Positions 46,718 through 58,199 of a DNA stretch of 64,000 nt are shown here, piece after piece. The notes beneath the pieces were generated by a model that made no database searches, was not told where the DNA came from, and saw nothing but the letters and a program-made list of their open reading frames with translations. The stretch lies in assembly GCA_016584495.1 (NCBI GenBank), contig WAID01000009.1, positions 2,666,001 to 2,730,000 on the forward strand, read 5' to 3'. Numbering within the stretch: position 1 is the first letter of the stretch; each line of letters begins with the position of its first letter. Both the position numbers and the translations under genes were made by a program. This DNA comes from Celoporthe dispersa. Taxonomy: Eukaryota; Ascomycota; Sordariomycetes; Diaporthales; Cryphonectriaceae.

Positions 46718-49700
46718 ATGGTCGTCTTTGATAATCATGAGTTCCTTACCACGGAGGAGAAGCGGCTGAAGGAAGACCGCCACCGTACCAAATACTGGAA
46801 GAAGTGGGGTTCTTATCTCGCCGAGCGACAGTGGGCCACAGGTTCGTCCTACGCCGCTGCAACGGCCGCCCTTGTGCCTGCTGGGCGTATGGCTGCGAGA
46901 AGTTCTGGGCTGATACCGCGATACTGCAGTGCGAGAGGACTACAGTCATGATGGTGACGCATGGAGCCGTGAGTAACCCCCACCATCATCCGTCCTCCCC
47001 CCCAAGTTCCACCTCCGTGAGCTTGAAAAAAAACCTGGGGTCCCCGGATCCCGAGTCGGGTCGAGCCTGGACAGCACAGCTAACGTATTCACCCGTCTCC
47101 ACAAGACTTTCCTCACGACCACGCGCGATCCCGGGCCTACCGATGGGGTGAAGATGGCATTGCGGGTGTCTGTGACACCCACGGTCTGCAGAATATTGCC
47201 TTTGCTTTTTGGAACGGCCAGGAGTGCGTTGCATAATCCGCCCCCAAGGGTGTGCTGGTGGACGTGAACGCTGACGGCAGATACCAGCCCCTTCCTCAAG
47301 GAGAGGCTCTTCGGGCTGTCCAACCCGCAGGGTAATCATGGCGAGAGCGTCAAGGAGGCTCATTTCCACCTGGACAATACTCCGGTCAGTCGCAACCCTC
47401 CCTCCCGCTGCTGTCAAATTGCCTCTTACTGACGCCTAAATTGTGCTGCAGACTGTAAGCGGTCCCACACCCGATGTGCGAAGTGTCGATCGATCACGCA
47501 GCAGCTAACCGGGGCTACAGCATTCGTACATGAAATTCCTGTACAAATATCCCCAGTCCGAATTCCCCTACGAAGAGATCCGCAAGGAGAATGCAAGGCG
47601 CGGCAAGCAGGACAAGGAGTTCCAGATCCTGGACACGGGCTGCTTCGAGGATGACAAGTACTGGGACATCATAATCGAGACGGCCAAGGAGGACGATGAC
47701 CCGGATGAGCTGCTCTTCCGTGTGACTGCGTGGAACCGGGGACCCCAGACCAAGCCGCTGCACATCGTTCCTCATGTCTGGTTCCGTAACACCTGGTCCT
47801 GGGGCCGTGAGCCTGAGGAGAACAAGCCTTCCATTGGCATGTTTGCCGAGAACATGGCTCAGTCGAAACATCACTCACTGGGCGAGCGCTACTTCCTCCT
47901 CTCCCCCTCTCCTGGTGTTGGCCCCAGCGGAGAAGACGTTGACCCCCAGATGATATTCACCGAGAACGACACCAACTTCGAGGTTCTCTATGGTGGCGAA
48001 AACCCCCAACCTTATGTCAAGGATGCGTTCCATCGCTACATTGTCGATGGGGAAAAGGACGCCGTGAACCCCGCTCAAACCGGAACAAAGTGTGCTGCTT
48101 GGTTCGCATTCAATGAGGATGGGGGTGTTCCTCCGGGGGAGTGCGCCGGTACGTTTAGGCATCAAATCTGGCCAACTTACTGGCCCCTGCTGACTCTTTC
48201 AAAGTTGTCCGTTTCCGCTTTTCCAAGAAGACCGAGACATACCTCGATGAAGAAGCTTTCGACGACACCATCGAGCGGCGAAAGGATGAGGCCGACGACT
48301 TCTACTACAGGCTCAGCCCCCTGCCCATGTCCGATGACCTGCGCAACATCCAGCGACAGGCTTTCTCAGGCATGATGTGGTGCAAACAGCATTACCTGTT
48401 CATCTGGGACCACTGGGCCAATGGCGACCCGACCCAGCCACCACCGCCGGCGAACAGGAAGGCCATCCGCAACGAGCAGTGGAAGCACATGCACTGCGAC
48501 GACATCCTGTCCATGCCGGACTCGTGGGAGTATCCCTTCTTTGCTGCATGGGACAGCGCTTTCCACTGTATCACCTTGGCCATGATCGACCCGGACTTCA
48601 CCAAGAAGCAGCTCGACCTGTTTACACGGGAGTGGTACTGTCATCCAAACGGCCAGCTACCTGCGTGAGTTTCTTCTTTTCCTCCTTCCTTTGCTCTGTG
48701 TTCTTTCTCCAAGCCCATGAATGATGAGATCTGACGCTGCAATCAGTTACGAGTGGAACTTTGGAGACGTCAATCCTCCGGTCCACGCGTGGGCGACCTT
48801 CCGGACCTTCAAGATCGAGCGCAAGATGTACGGCCGACAAGATCTGGACTTCCTGGAGCGCGTCTTCCAGAAGCTGTTGCTCAACTTTACCTGGTGGGTG
48901 AACCGCAAGGACGTTGACGGCAAGAATGTGTTTGAGGGTGGGTTCCTGGGCTTGGACAACATTGGAATCTTCAACCGATCCGAGCCATTGCCTACAGGTG
49001 GCACCCTTGAGCAGGCTGACAGCACGGGCTGGATGGCTTTCTACTGCCTCTGCATGCTCAACATGAGCCTTGAGCTCGCCAAACACCGACGGATCTACGA
49101 GGACATCGCCTCGAAGTTCTTCGAACACTTCATCCTCATCAGCGACGCTATGACGTTCCGGACGGGACAAAAAGATGAAAAGTCGTTGTGGAACGAGGAG
49201 GACGGCTTCTACTACGACGCAATCTCGTGGGGCGGTCCCTGGATCCAACAGCTGCCTGTCCGGTCGCTGGTCGGCCTGATCCCCATGTACGCGACCCTGA
49301 CGCTGGAGCCGGAGCTCATCAACAAGCTGCCCTCGTTCAAGAGGAGGCTGGAATGGTTTATGAAGCACAAGGCCGACGTGACGGAGCGGAACATGCACAG
49401 TATCCGCAAGCGTGGCAAGGGGGACCGCATCCTCCTGTCTATCGTCAGCAAGGACCGCCTCGAGAAGCTGCTGACGCGAATGCTGAACGAGGACGAGTTC
49501 CTAAGCCCCCACGGCATCCGGTCTCTGTCAAAGTATCACAAGGAGAACCCATTCTCGATGGAGGTGCACGGGCAGGAGTTCAAGGTAGGCTACATCCCGG
49601 GAGACTCGGACAGTGGGCTTTTTGGAGGCAACAGCAACTGGCGAGGTCCGATCTGGATCTGCGTCAACTTCCTCCTCATCGAGTCGCTGCAGCGGTACTA

Positions 49701-50425
49701 TCTCTTCTTTGGGCAGAGCCTGCAGGTTGAATGTCCTGTCGGGTCAGGTGACTACATGCATCTGGGACACGTCGCCGAAGAGCTTCAGCACCGTCTCCAG
49801 CACCTATTTGCCCGAGGTGATGACGGCCGACGGAGCATCAACGGAGGCAATGATACGCTCGACTTTGATCCCTTATGGAAGGACAACCTGTGGTTCTACG
49901 AGTTCTTTGACGGCGACACGGGTCGCGGACTCGGGGCGACGCATCAGTGCGGCTGGACAGGTCTGATTGCCCGACTGATCCACGACACAGGGTAAGCAAG
50001 GCCAAGCCATCTAATTTGGAACCGCCGTGTATATCGCTAACAAAATCAATAGTGTCAACTGCCGGCTCCCGCAGACTCCGCGAACACCGTCTGTCGGCAT
50101 GGCACATTACTTTGATGACGTCCTCAGCCGGCAAGTCCTGCCAAGGTCGCCATCGATGCCTCGGATCCGGCGGTCCTCGACTGCACGGTCTATCGGAGCG
50201 CGCAGCGACTTTGATGAGAGCGAGGCGAATGGCTACGAGGACAACGGGTACCACAGTACAGGAGGCGGTAGTGTCGTGCTCACCCAGAACCCGGAGGACA
50301 TGCGCCAGAAGGCTGAAGCCGACGAGCACATGCGCAACTACATCACGGAGCAGCTGGAGAGGGTCAAGAGCGAGCAGATTGCCAATGGCTATGAACAAGG
50401 TGACGAGTTCGAGGCCCTGCCCTGA
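46718..50425 (+). CDS. GH63 family glycosidase (cytosolic, mannosylglycerate-hydrolase/glucosidase-like), with a 3-nt exon
   Basis: Nine exons (46718-46841, 46930-46968, 47106-47223, 47288-47384, 47452-47454, 47521-48148, 48205-48664, 48747-49991, 50053-50425) give 1,028 residues. GH63 enzymes are inverting alpha-glycosidases; ER glucosidase I belongs here, but this protein lacks a signal peptide or membrane anchor, so it is likely cytosolic and nearer the bacterial/plant type. Seen: RAYRWGEDGIAGVCDTHG, HFHLDNTPTHSYMKFLYK, WDHWANGD, YPFFAAWDSAFHCI, GHVAEELQHR and GATHQCGWTGLIA. The Thr in TPTHSYM comes from the predicted ACT exon. The C-terminal 120 residues (Ser-rich, with a coiled coil) look fungus-specific. 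The natural substrate is unknown. Confidence 0.9.
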
Positions 50426-50741
50426 AAAGGGTGTTGTTACACGCACGGGCAAAAGCCCCCCATCAACCTTCTCCAGATACAACAAATGCTCAGTTGTTGA
50501 AGCCGAGAGAGGTAGAGCGTCTTTGGAAGGAAAGAAAAAAATATGTTGCTGGCAAACGAAAATATGCATCGCTTGACGGCACTATGGCGTGGCAGAATAC
50601 GAACATGTTACAGACAGACAGACATCTAGAAGCAAAAACAACTTATAGAGAGGTATTGACAAGGGGTCCAAAAAAAAATAAACTTTTTCCTCCTATCAGT
50701 ATGGCTGATATTTATAATGGCATGTATGTACCCATTCGTAC
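50426..50741. other. Intergenic region, tail-to-tail
   Basis: 316 bases between the GH63 and SelO stops; includes an A-run at 50672-50680. Nothing else seen. Confidence 0.4.
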
Positions 50742-52789
50742 TCATGAACTGCAGCTGCACTGCATAGCCCTCTCAAACTTGGGCACGTCGCCGGTCCAGC
50801 GGGCTTCCTCGTCCTTGTCTCCATGGTACAATGACCCCTCGAACTCGCTACCGTCCCACTCGTCTTGGAAAGGATGCAGCGCCATGTGCATGACCCGGCG
50901 GAGCACGTCTCTCTCGCCGCCCTTCTCGACCCTCTTGATAATCTCATCGAGGATGAAGCTGCGCGGGATGAAGCTGGGGTTGACCCGCTTCATGGCGGCG
51001 ATGCGCTCTTCCTCCCTTGCAGGGTCGACAGTCCCTCTGCGTCTCCGGCGCACCAGTCCTCCAGGACCCGCGCCCGCCATTTCTCCAGCCACCGGGCGAC
51101 CCTCTGTCGAGCCTCGTCCTCCGACACGCCGAGGGCGCTGATGCCCTCCTTGTGGAAGAAGACAGCGGCCTTCTGCCGCCTCGCGTCCTCGGTGGCCAGT
51201 TCGGCGGTCCTGAGGGCGCTCAGCCGGCGGAAGAGGTGGTTGAAGTCCAGCTCCAGCGCCTCCATGGTGTCGAGCAGCTCGCTGAAGAGCTCCTTGAAGT
51301 CCTGCTCCTGGAACCGCCGCAGGCCGAGCCTGGCGGTCATCAGGCGCTTATACTCGGCCAGGAACACGGCTTTGTACTCCTCCCCAGCCTGCTCGATCAG
51401 CTTCTGGGCCCGTGCTACCAGCTCGTCCGCCTCGGGACCCTCCGACACGCCCTCGTTGATGAACTTGTCCGAGTCGACCGCCGCGCCCGCGCCGATGAGC
51501 TCGCCGATGGCCTCGCCAAAGCGGACCAGGTTCCACCATATGATGGTGGGCTGGTTCCTGTAGCTGTAGCGGAGCATGTGGTCATCGTGGTTGGGCGTGT
51601 ACGCCGGGTCGAAGTTGTCCAGGAAGGCAAACGGCCCAAAGTCTATAGACAGTCCGTAGATGGACGTGTTGTCGGTGTTGAGCACGCCGTTCATGAAGCC
51701 ATAGGCCTGCCATTTCGCCACGGTCAGGGCGTTGCGCCGGACAACCTCGCGGTAGAGCCTCGCGAAGCGGTTCTCCGCCGCCTCGGGAGGGCCCTGCACG
51801 TCGTCTCTGCCCGCCACACCGCGCGGGGGATAATCCAGATCAGGCGCCTCGGCAGGCTCGGAGGGGTCGCTCAGCCTGCCAGGTAGTCGACCCCAGCCGC
51901 CCAGGACCTCCTCGGCGACATAGGTTGCCAGCCTGCGGATCATGGGCCTCTCGCCGCGGGCGCGGAGGATGTCGAAGTTGCCGAGGCGGATCCAGCTCTG
52001 GGCAAACCGCACGACGATGGCGCCGGGCTCGAGGGTCTCGCGGCGCACCTTGCTGTGCGGCAGCAGCGAGAGGGCCAGGGCGCGGGTGCTCGGGATGCCG
52101 AGCGCGTTCAGGGCCTCGCTGACGACAAACTCGCGGATGCTGGACCGCAGCACGGCCTTGCCATCTGCGAAGCGCGAGTAGGGCGTCAGTCCCGCGCCCT
52201 TGAGCTGTACCTCGTACCTGGTACTGCTGCTGGACGTCGTCGTCTCGAACAGGCTGATGGCGCGCCCGTCGCCCAGCTGGCCGGCCCACTGGCCAAACTG
52301 GAAGCCTCCGTACAGCTGCGCCCAGGGGTATCCGCCCTCCATCTTTGCCTCGTCCCAGCCCAGCAGGACGTTGCCCGCTGCCAGCTGGCGGAACTCGTCG
52401 GTGGTGGCCTCGGAGGGCGCAATGTCCAGGTCGCGCAGGGCGGCCGCGGAGACGGCGAGGAGCTCGGGGTCCTTCTGCGGCTCGGGGCGCACCCAGGTGA
52501 AGAGGCCGTCGCGCACCTGGCGGGGTGTGATCTGGTCGCGAGGGGTCTTGTGGGAGTCGGCAGGGGTCGGGAAGGTAGGATCTGGCGGCAGGACGGTGGT
52601 GAAGCGCCATGACTTGGGGAGGGAGGCGAGGGTGTGGCCGCCGTCGTGGTCAGGGCCTGCAGGACAGGACTGTGCCTGCTTCATCAGGCTCTCGCGACCT
52701 TGGTCGTCTTCGGCTGAGGACCCGTGTGCAGACGCCATCGCCGATGCTGGCGCGATGCCGTTACCGCTGTTGATGAGCTGGTCGGCCAT
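50742..52789 (-). CDS. SelO/YdiU protein AMPylase (UPF0061), one frame break
   Basis: A single exon from the ATG at 52789. SelO proteins are pseudokinases that transfer AMP to protein hydroxyls; the yeast form (Fmp40) is mitochondrial and linked to redox control. Seen: YGGFQFGQWAGQLGDGRAI, RYEVQLKGAGLTPYSRFADG, LRSSIREFVVSEALNALGIP, NTDNTSIYGLSIDFGPFAF and NRFARLYREVVRRNA. The frame breaks at the C run 51033-51035; one extra base there continues it into TVDPAREEERIAAMKRVNP and gives 682 residues. The protein ends CSCSS: Cys at the third-last position, where vertebrate SELO has selenocysteine. No clear presequence is seen at the chosen start, but an in-frame ATG exists at 52888. Confidence 0.92.
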
Positions 52790-53445
52790 TGTGGCGGATA
52801 TGTGACGCCGGGGGGAGTAGCGAGGGGGTCGCGGTTGGGACTCGCCACGCTGAGCGGAAGAAAATAGGGCGGAAGGGCATTTATCCACAATAACACCACC
52901 CTTTTCAGCAAGAGAAGATTACGGAGGACATTTCTCTCACACACGCCTCCGAGATAATAACGTTAGGTGTGGACTCTGCTGATATGGTATGTACAGCAGG
53001 AAGTGACTCGGTGGTGAGGAATTAAATGTTGACTACTTATGATGTCAGATCCTCAATAATGATACTCGGTGTAAGTGCCTCCTACTGTATTAGGTAAGCA
53101 CAAGACTTCCTCACAACAACACAACATTATTTCTGGCATGAGTAAATCAGAAGTCAACAATCAAGCATCAATATATATTGTACAGTTTTGGCAATGGCAT
53201 ACTAGCAGTATCACTTGGAGAGATCATACCAGAAGCTGGTCCCCCTTCTGCTGGAACAATTTATTGTGTCAGGAGCTGTCGACATTGTCAGTCTCCGGCT
53301 GAGACCTGGAGAACGACGCATGAATTAATACTGTCAATCTAGAAGCCTTGTTCTTTCAGATTCCTCTCATGCTTGGTGGTGAGTCGAGGAGAGAAACTCT
53401 CGTCGGTGTTTGAACCCACGATGCAATGTCTCCACAGACCCAGGA
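52790..53445. other. SelO promoter and 3' flank of Dicer-like gene
   Basis: About 650 bases between two minus-strand genes. AT-rich around 53150-53180. No gene is supported. Confidence 0.4.
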
Positions 53446-56400
53446 TCACTGACCTGCGCCCGCCTGTGTTCTCTTCAGAATGTCGCAGGCCTGCGTGGCG
53501 GCTCTTACCCTTGACTCTTCCTTGAACAGACAACCGGTAACATCCGTCACATATCGATCCCCGATCCTCACTTCACAGGTCCACTCCTTCCCATCGCCAT
53601 CGTCCCTAACTGACTCCCTCACCACGTACTCCACCTTGTCTCTCTCCGCCAGCCGCCCCAGCTCCTCCTTCGGGTGCAGCACATGCACCTGATCCCTCAG
53701 CAGCCTCTTCAGGTACGGCAGGACACCTGAACTCGCAACAAAGGCCCTGCAGGCCTCGAAACCAGGGCCCGAGTCTACCCAGATGGCCCCGATCAGAGCC
53801 TCGAAGAAGTCGGAGTAGAACTTCTGCGCGTGGAGGCGGGCGAACAGGGCCCAAGGGTAGTGTGTGCCAGAGCGTATGGCCTCGAGGATGGGCTTGCGGA
53901 GGTTTTCGAAACGGGCCCTCGTGGCCTCCCGCTCCATGGTGAGCTCCGCGGAGGACTGCCTCATAAATGACCAGAGAGGAATGGCAGCTTCGGTCTGCAC
54001 AAGTCTCGGGCTAGCCTTGTCGCCACTGCTATCACCACTGCTGTCGCTGTCACTACCGTCGTCGTCGACGCAGACCTCAAAGCTCATCTGCTTGTGGCTC
54101 CACTCCATGATCAGGAAGCCCAATATATCGGCGTTGACAAGTGCCGTGCGCAAAAGGTGCATCTGCCAATTCTCGAGAGCCGGGTCGACAGCGAAGACCT
54201 CTTCGACGACGACGAAGTCGAGAATGGCGTCGCCGATGAACTCGAGGCGGTCGTAGCACGCCACTGTCCCGCTGAAATTGTAGCTCGGGTGTGTTACGGC
54301 TTCTAAGAGGAGCGCCTTCTCGCGAAACTCGTACCCGATCAGCTGCTCGAGTGGCTGCAGATCCGCAGAAAGCGTCATGCCCTTGGGCTCAGCAGCCCCG
54401 AACAGCGTGTCTCTCACCTCGCCCAAGGTCATCGGCTGGCTATCCGGGATCAAGAGACGGATGCACTCCAGTGCCTTCGGAAGTCCACCGTCGACGAACG
54501 AGACGCCAATGAGGGCCTCAACAATGTCCGCAAGGGTCTTTGTGGACAGCGTGCGCTTGGCCGCTGGCTGGCGGGCTTGTTTGACCAGGTCAGACATGTA
54601 TGGAGGCGTCCATCCCTTCAATACGAGTTGCTGGGTGACAAGGAACTTGTCCAGCTCTGAGTCACAAGCTGCCCGGCACAGCCTGGCGTTCGAGACCAGT
54701 CTATCTTTCATAAGTGATAAGATACCCTCGGGCAGGCGTAGATCTTGAAGAAGATATTAGCCTATGTTAGTTAAGAGTACGCATCCGCAGCTACTCGCAG
54801 CGTGGGAGAGTAGGGTCTTGGATGATGATGACTGGCATCTATTGACTCACTTGTTGCGGCAACGTTAACGGCTGTAGTGAACGTGTTAGTCTCGGCTTTG
54901 TCATGATATATATGTTGCGGGTACTTACTGATGCACGTCTTGAGGATACTATCGCCTAGGAACTCGATCCTCTCGTAGTTCTCTGGTGTTCGTGCGCTCT
55001 TGGCACAGATTGCCTCTACAATCATCGAGACATCGGAAATCCTCAGCGGAGCCAGAAGCGTCCTTGAGAGCTCAGCGGCCACCAGATACAGCTCCGTATA
55101 GCAGACCAGAGAAGGCATGAGCAGACCGATCTGCGCATACAGTAGGGGGATGCGGTCAACCGTGGTTGTGTCTGCCGGTAGGATGTAGACGTAAGGTTTT
55201 GTGCTGGGAGATTGCCGAGGAGGAAGTGGTCGGTGGAAGAAGCCTGTCTTCTTGGGCCATTTCCTTACAGACAAATAGGCAGCATCTGTCGGGTCCTCTT
55301 CAAAGCCTCTGTACACCTTCTGAACAGACTCGGCTGGAGGTTTGGACGGCAAGACAGAGTCAAAGTAGTAAGGATGCCGAGACTTATATCGTTCGTCGCG
55401 TACCAGATAACTCTGCCCGTCGGCTGTCACGAGCTCAGGGGCGAATTTGACCTGTCCAAGCTGCTCCATAGAGAGAGGACCAGAGCTGGACACGAGGCGC
55501 AGGATGCAGTCGTCTTGAATGACCATGGTACGATGACCGTACGCTAGCGACAAGAGGACGGAAGTATGGTCCTGCTGGCTCTTGGCCTGTTCCGCATGTC
55601 CTCCATCAGTGTCAGCCATCACCACATCCGAGTCTATGCGTAGGGTCAGCTGGGTGCGGTGGTCCCACCAGACGACCATGGGCTTCATCTCGGGCAGAGC
55701 GGTGGGGATGACGAGCTCGAGCTCGCAAAGCTCTGAGCTGTTGCTGTCAAACACTTTCAGGGCTCGGCGACAGAGCGGAACATCTCCATCGGTGCATGCC
55801 GCGGCAATGTCCAGCCAGGGGTTGTACAGTCCGCGGACTTCCATCGTCCCAGGGCGGGTTTCGAGCTCGCGCTCCAATCTGTCTCTCAGGGGCAGAAGGT
55901 GGTCGTCTACCAGTCCTGCCTCGTACAGGGCCTTGTAGGCCTGGAATGCGGCGTCCATGCATGCATTCTTCTCAGACACCCAAACCCTGCTGCTGGTGAC
56001 CTGGCGGATGTTTTGGGGCACCGAGACGGGCAGTAGCACAGTAGCTTTCAGGAGAGGTTGGTCCCCGGGCCGAGAGCTATCGCGTACTTCCTCAACGAGA
56101 TAGTCGGGCTGGTTTTCGACGAATTTACGCGATGACAGAGTCGCTACAAAATGCTGCAGATGTGATTTCGCGTCGTTGATTGTAAGCCGTGCCCCGGTGC
56201 TCTCGACGCGCAGCTCCTCGGGGTAGTCCAGAGCCTCAGAATCCTCTAGTGCTTCGAGTCGCTCATGTTCTCGCTTCTCATCTTCGTACTGTCGCTTCAT
56301 CTGAGTCTCGAGGTTCTCCCAATCAGCCTCGGCTTCCTCCTCCACGAAGAGGTAGAGATGCGATTGCTGCATGCGAGCCCGGCCACGTCTCTGGATGAAA

Positions 56401-58199
56401 GACCTCAAGTTGCTCGGCTTGTCGAAGCAGATGATCAGATTGCAAGCAGGCACGTCGATCCCTTCCTCGAGTACGCTGGTGGCCACAAGCATATTTTTCC
56501 TGCCAGCGCGGAAGGCCTCCAGGGACTGAGAGCCACCTATCCCAAGAAGGTCCAAGAAGTCCTGTTTCACCCCTGGGACGAACGAGGTGCCGACCATGGT
56601 TCCCATGCAGAACTTCTTGTTGACCTCCGGATGCGTTGTCAGGATGTGGGCGAGCACCATTGTGTATGCCCTCTCCTTGACGAAGCAGATTGCTCTCGCG
56701 TCTTGGTCGTACTTCAGGAGCACCTCGATGAGTCGCTGGACCTTTTCTGACAGACCAGAGTGTGTAGAGAGTGGCGGGGGAGGTTCGATTTGGGCACTCT
56801 GAAAGATCCTGGCTAGGAAGATCACCTCGGAGTCTCTGAAGCTCTTGCTGGAAGCTCCCTGCCGAGGAATGCCGGTCAGGAAGAGCTCTATTGCCTTGGA
56901 GATGAACCAATCCGCAGCCCAGACGCCAAACTCTTTGGCCATCTCGACACTCTTCCTGCAGAATGACCTCATGGTATCCTGTACATATGTCCGCTTCTTC
57001 TTGATAGCCTTCTCGAGCTTTCTCCTGGAGCGGTCAGATGTCTCGGCCCGGAGAGACATAACATAGGGATCTTCTAAGATGTTCAGCTTGTTGCGGGCCG
57101 CCACCAGTTTTGCTATGGATTCTGAGTAGCTGGCGGCGTAGAATTGTAATTTCGGGGTATATGTGATGCTGAACAGGGTAGGGCGCTGCGAGTGTGCGAG
57201 GAGCTCCTCTCTATGTCTTGTTGGGCTCCGGCAGACAGCGTCCAGGGCGTCCTCGAGGTCCTTGAGGCTCGCGATGTCGGAGCGTCTGACTGGACTCGCC
57301 GTCAGGCCCAGGATGCGAGGTACTGGCTGATGCTTCGCCTTTGACTCCCAGTAAAACTCCTTCATAACTCTACTATAGCAATGTTTTTTGTTGCAGTGGT
57401 GAGCTATGGCCTGTCAGTGAGATGCAAAGACAGATGCTCCGTTCACGCTACTCACCCTCGTCGAAGACAATGAGAGCTAGGGATGAGATGTTGACAAACC
57501 CATGCAGAAGGGCGTCGAGAAGGACCTGGGGGGTCGTTATGATGACCTTGACGTTGAGGAGCGCGCCGTCCCAGGTTGAGGAGGACCAGCTGTCCACCTT
57601 GTCGGCGCCCGTGATGATCTTAGTCTGGACCGAAGGGATCTGCGCCTTCACAACCTCGTACTGCTGGACACATAAGGAGACTGTGGGCGCAAGAAACCAG
57701 ACAATCTGAGATGCAGCTGGTCAGAAAGAAAGATTCTGCATTTCCAAACCCCCATCTCCGATAGGGACATCCTAGGGAATGACATGTTTTGTGAGGAACG
57801 TGTTCCTGATGACGTACCTGGCCGTCGGCCATCGTCTCAAGTTCCGCCCGCATTCTCAGTATAGCCCTGTGGCGGGTTAGAAGAAGGCTCACAAGAGAGC
57901 GGCATTGCTGTTCTTACGTACACCTGTGTCTTCCCAGAGCCTGTATCCATCGCGCATATGATGTTCTCCTTGAGGCTGGCCTCGAGCATCTCCAGCTGGT
58001 ACGCCCTGGCAGCCATCTTGATGGTTTCCTTGGGAAGCCCTTCAGGACAAGGCTGCTGCTCCTCAGGAGATTCTTCATCTCCCGAGACTTGTCCATGGTA
58101 CCATGCCGCCCCAATTATATCATCCTCCGCAATGACCTGCTTGATCACATCCTCAAGGTCCTCCGACTCGGAGGAGGATGAGTCGGTATAGTACGCCAT
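53446..58199 (-). CDS. dcl2: Dicer-like ribonuclease (fungal DCL2 type)
   Basis: Six exons (58199-57922, 57866-57818, 57705-57456, 57403-54929, 54871-54851, 54743-53446) give 1,456 residues with no frame break. Dicer cuts long dsRNA into siRNA for RNA interference, quelling and antiviral defence. Domains in order: DExH helicase with GSGKT (87-91), DEAHHC rebuilt across an intron (191-196), helicase C-terminal motif FIQRRGRARM; a dimerisation domain (LTINDAKSHLQHFVATL); RNase IIIa (ERIEFLGDS about 1003-1011; ADIVEAL about 1096); RNase IIIb (DRLEFIGDA about 1189; SDFFEALIG about 1334); and a dsRNA-binding-like end. Catalytic acidic residues are present in both RNase III domains. Exon 5 is only 21 nt. 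The exact 3' end is uncertain since GTCAGT near 53455 could be a last intron donor. The DCL2 assignment is by layout. Confidence 0.93.

Noticed and set aside
47281..47287. Alternative acceptor GGCAG at 47280 for the fourth GH63 exon
   Set aside because: It leaves the wrong phase with donor 47224; the acceptor seven bases later restores WNGQDPFLKERLFG.
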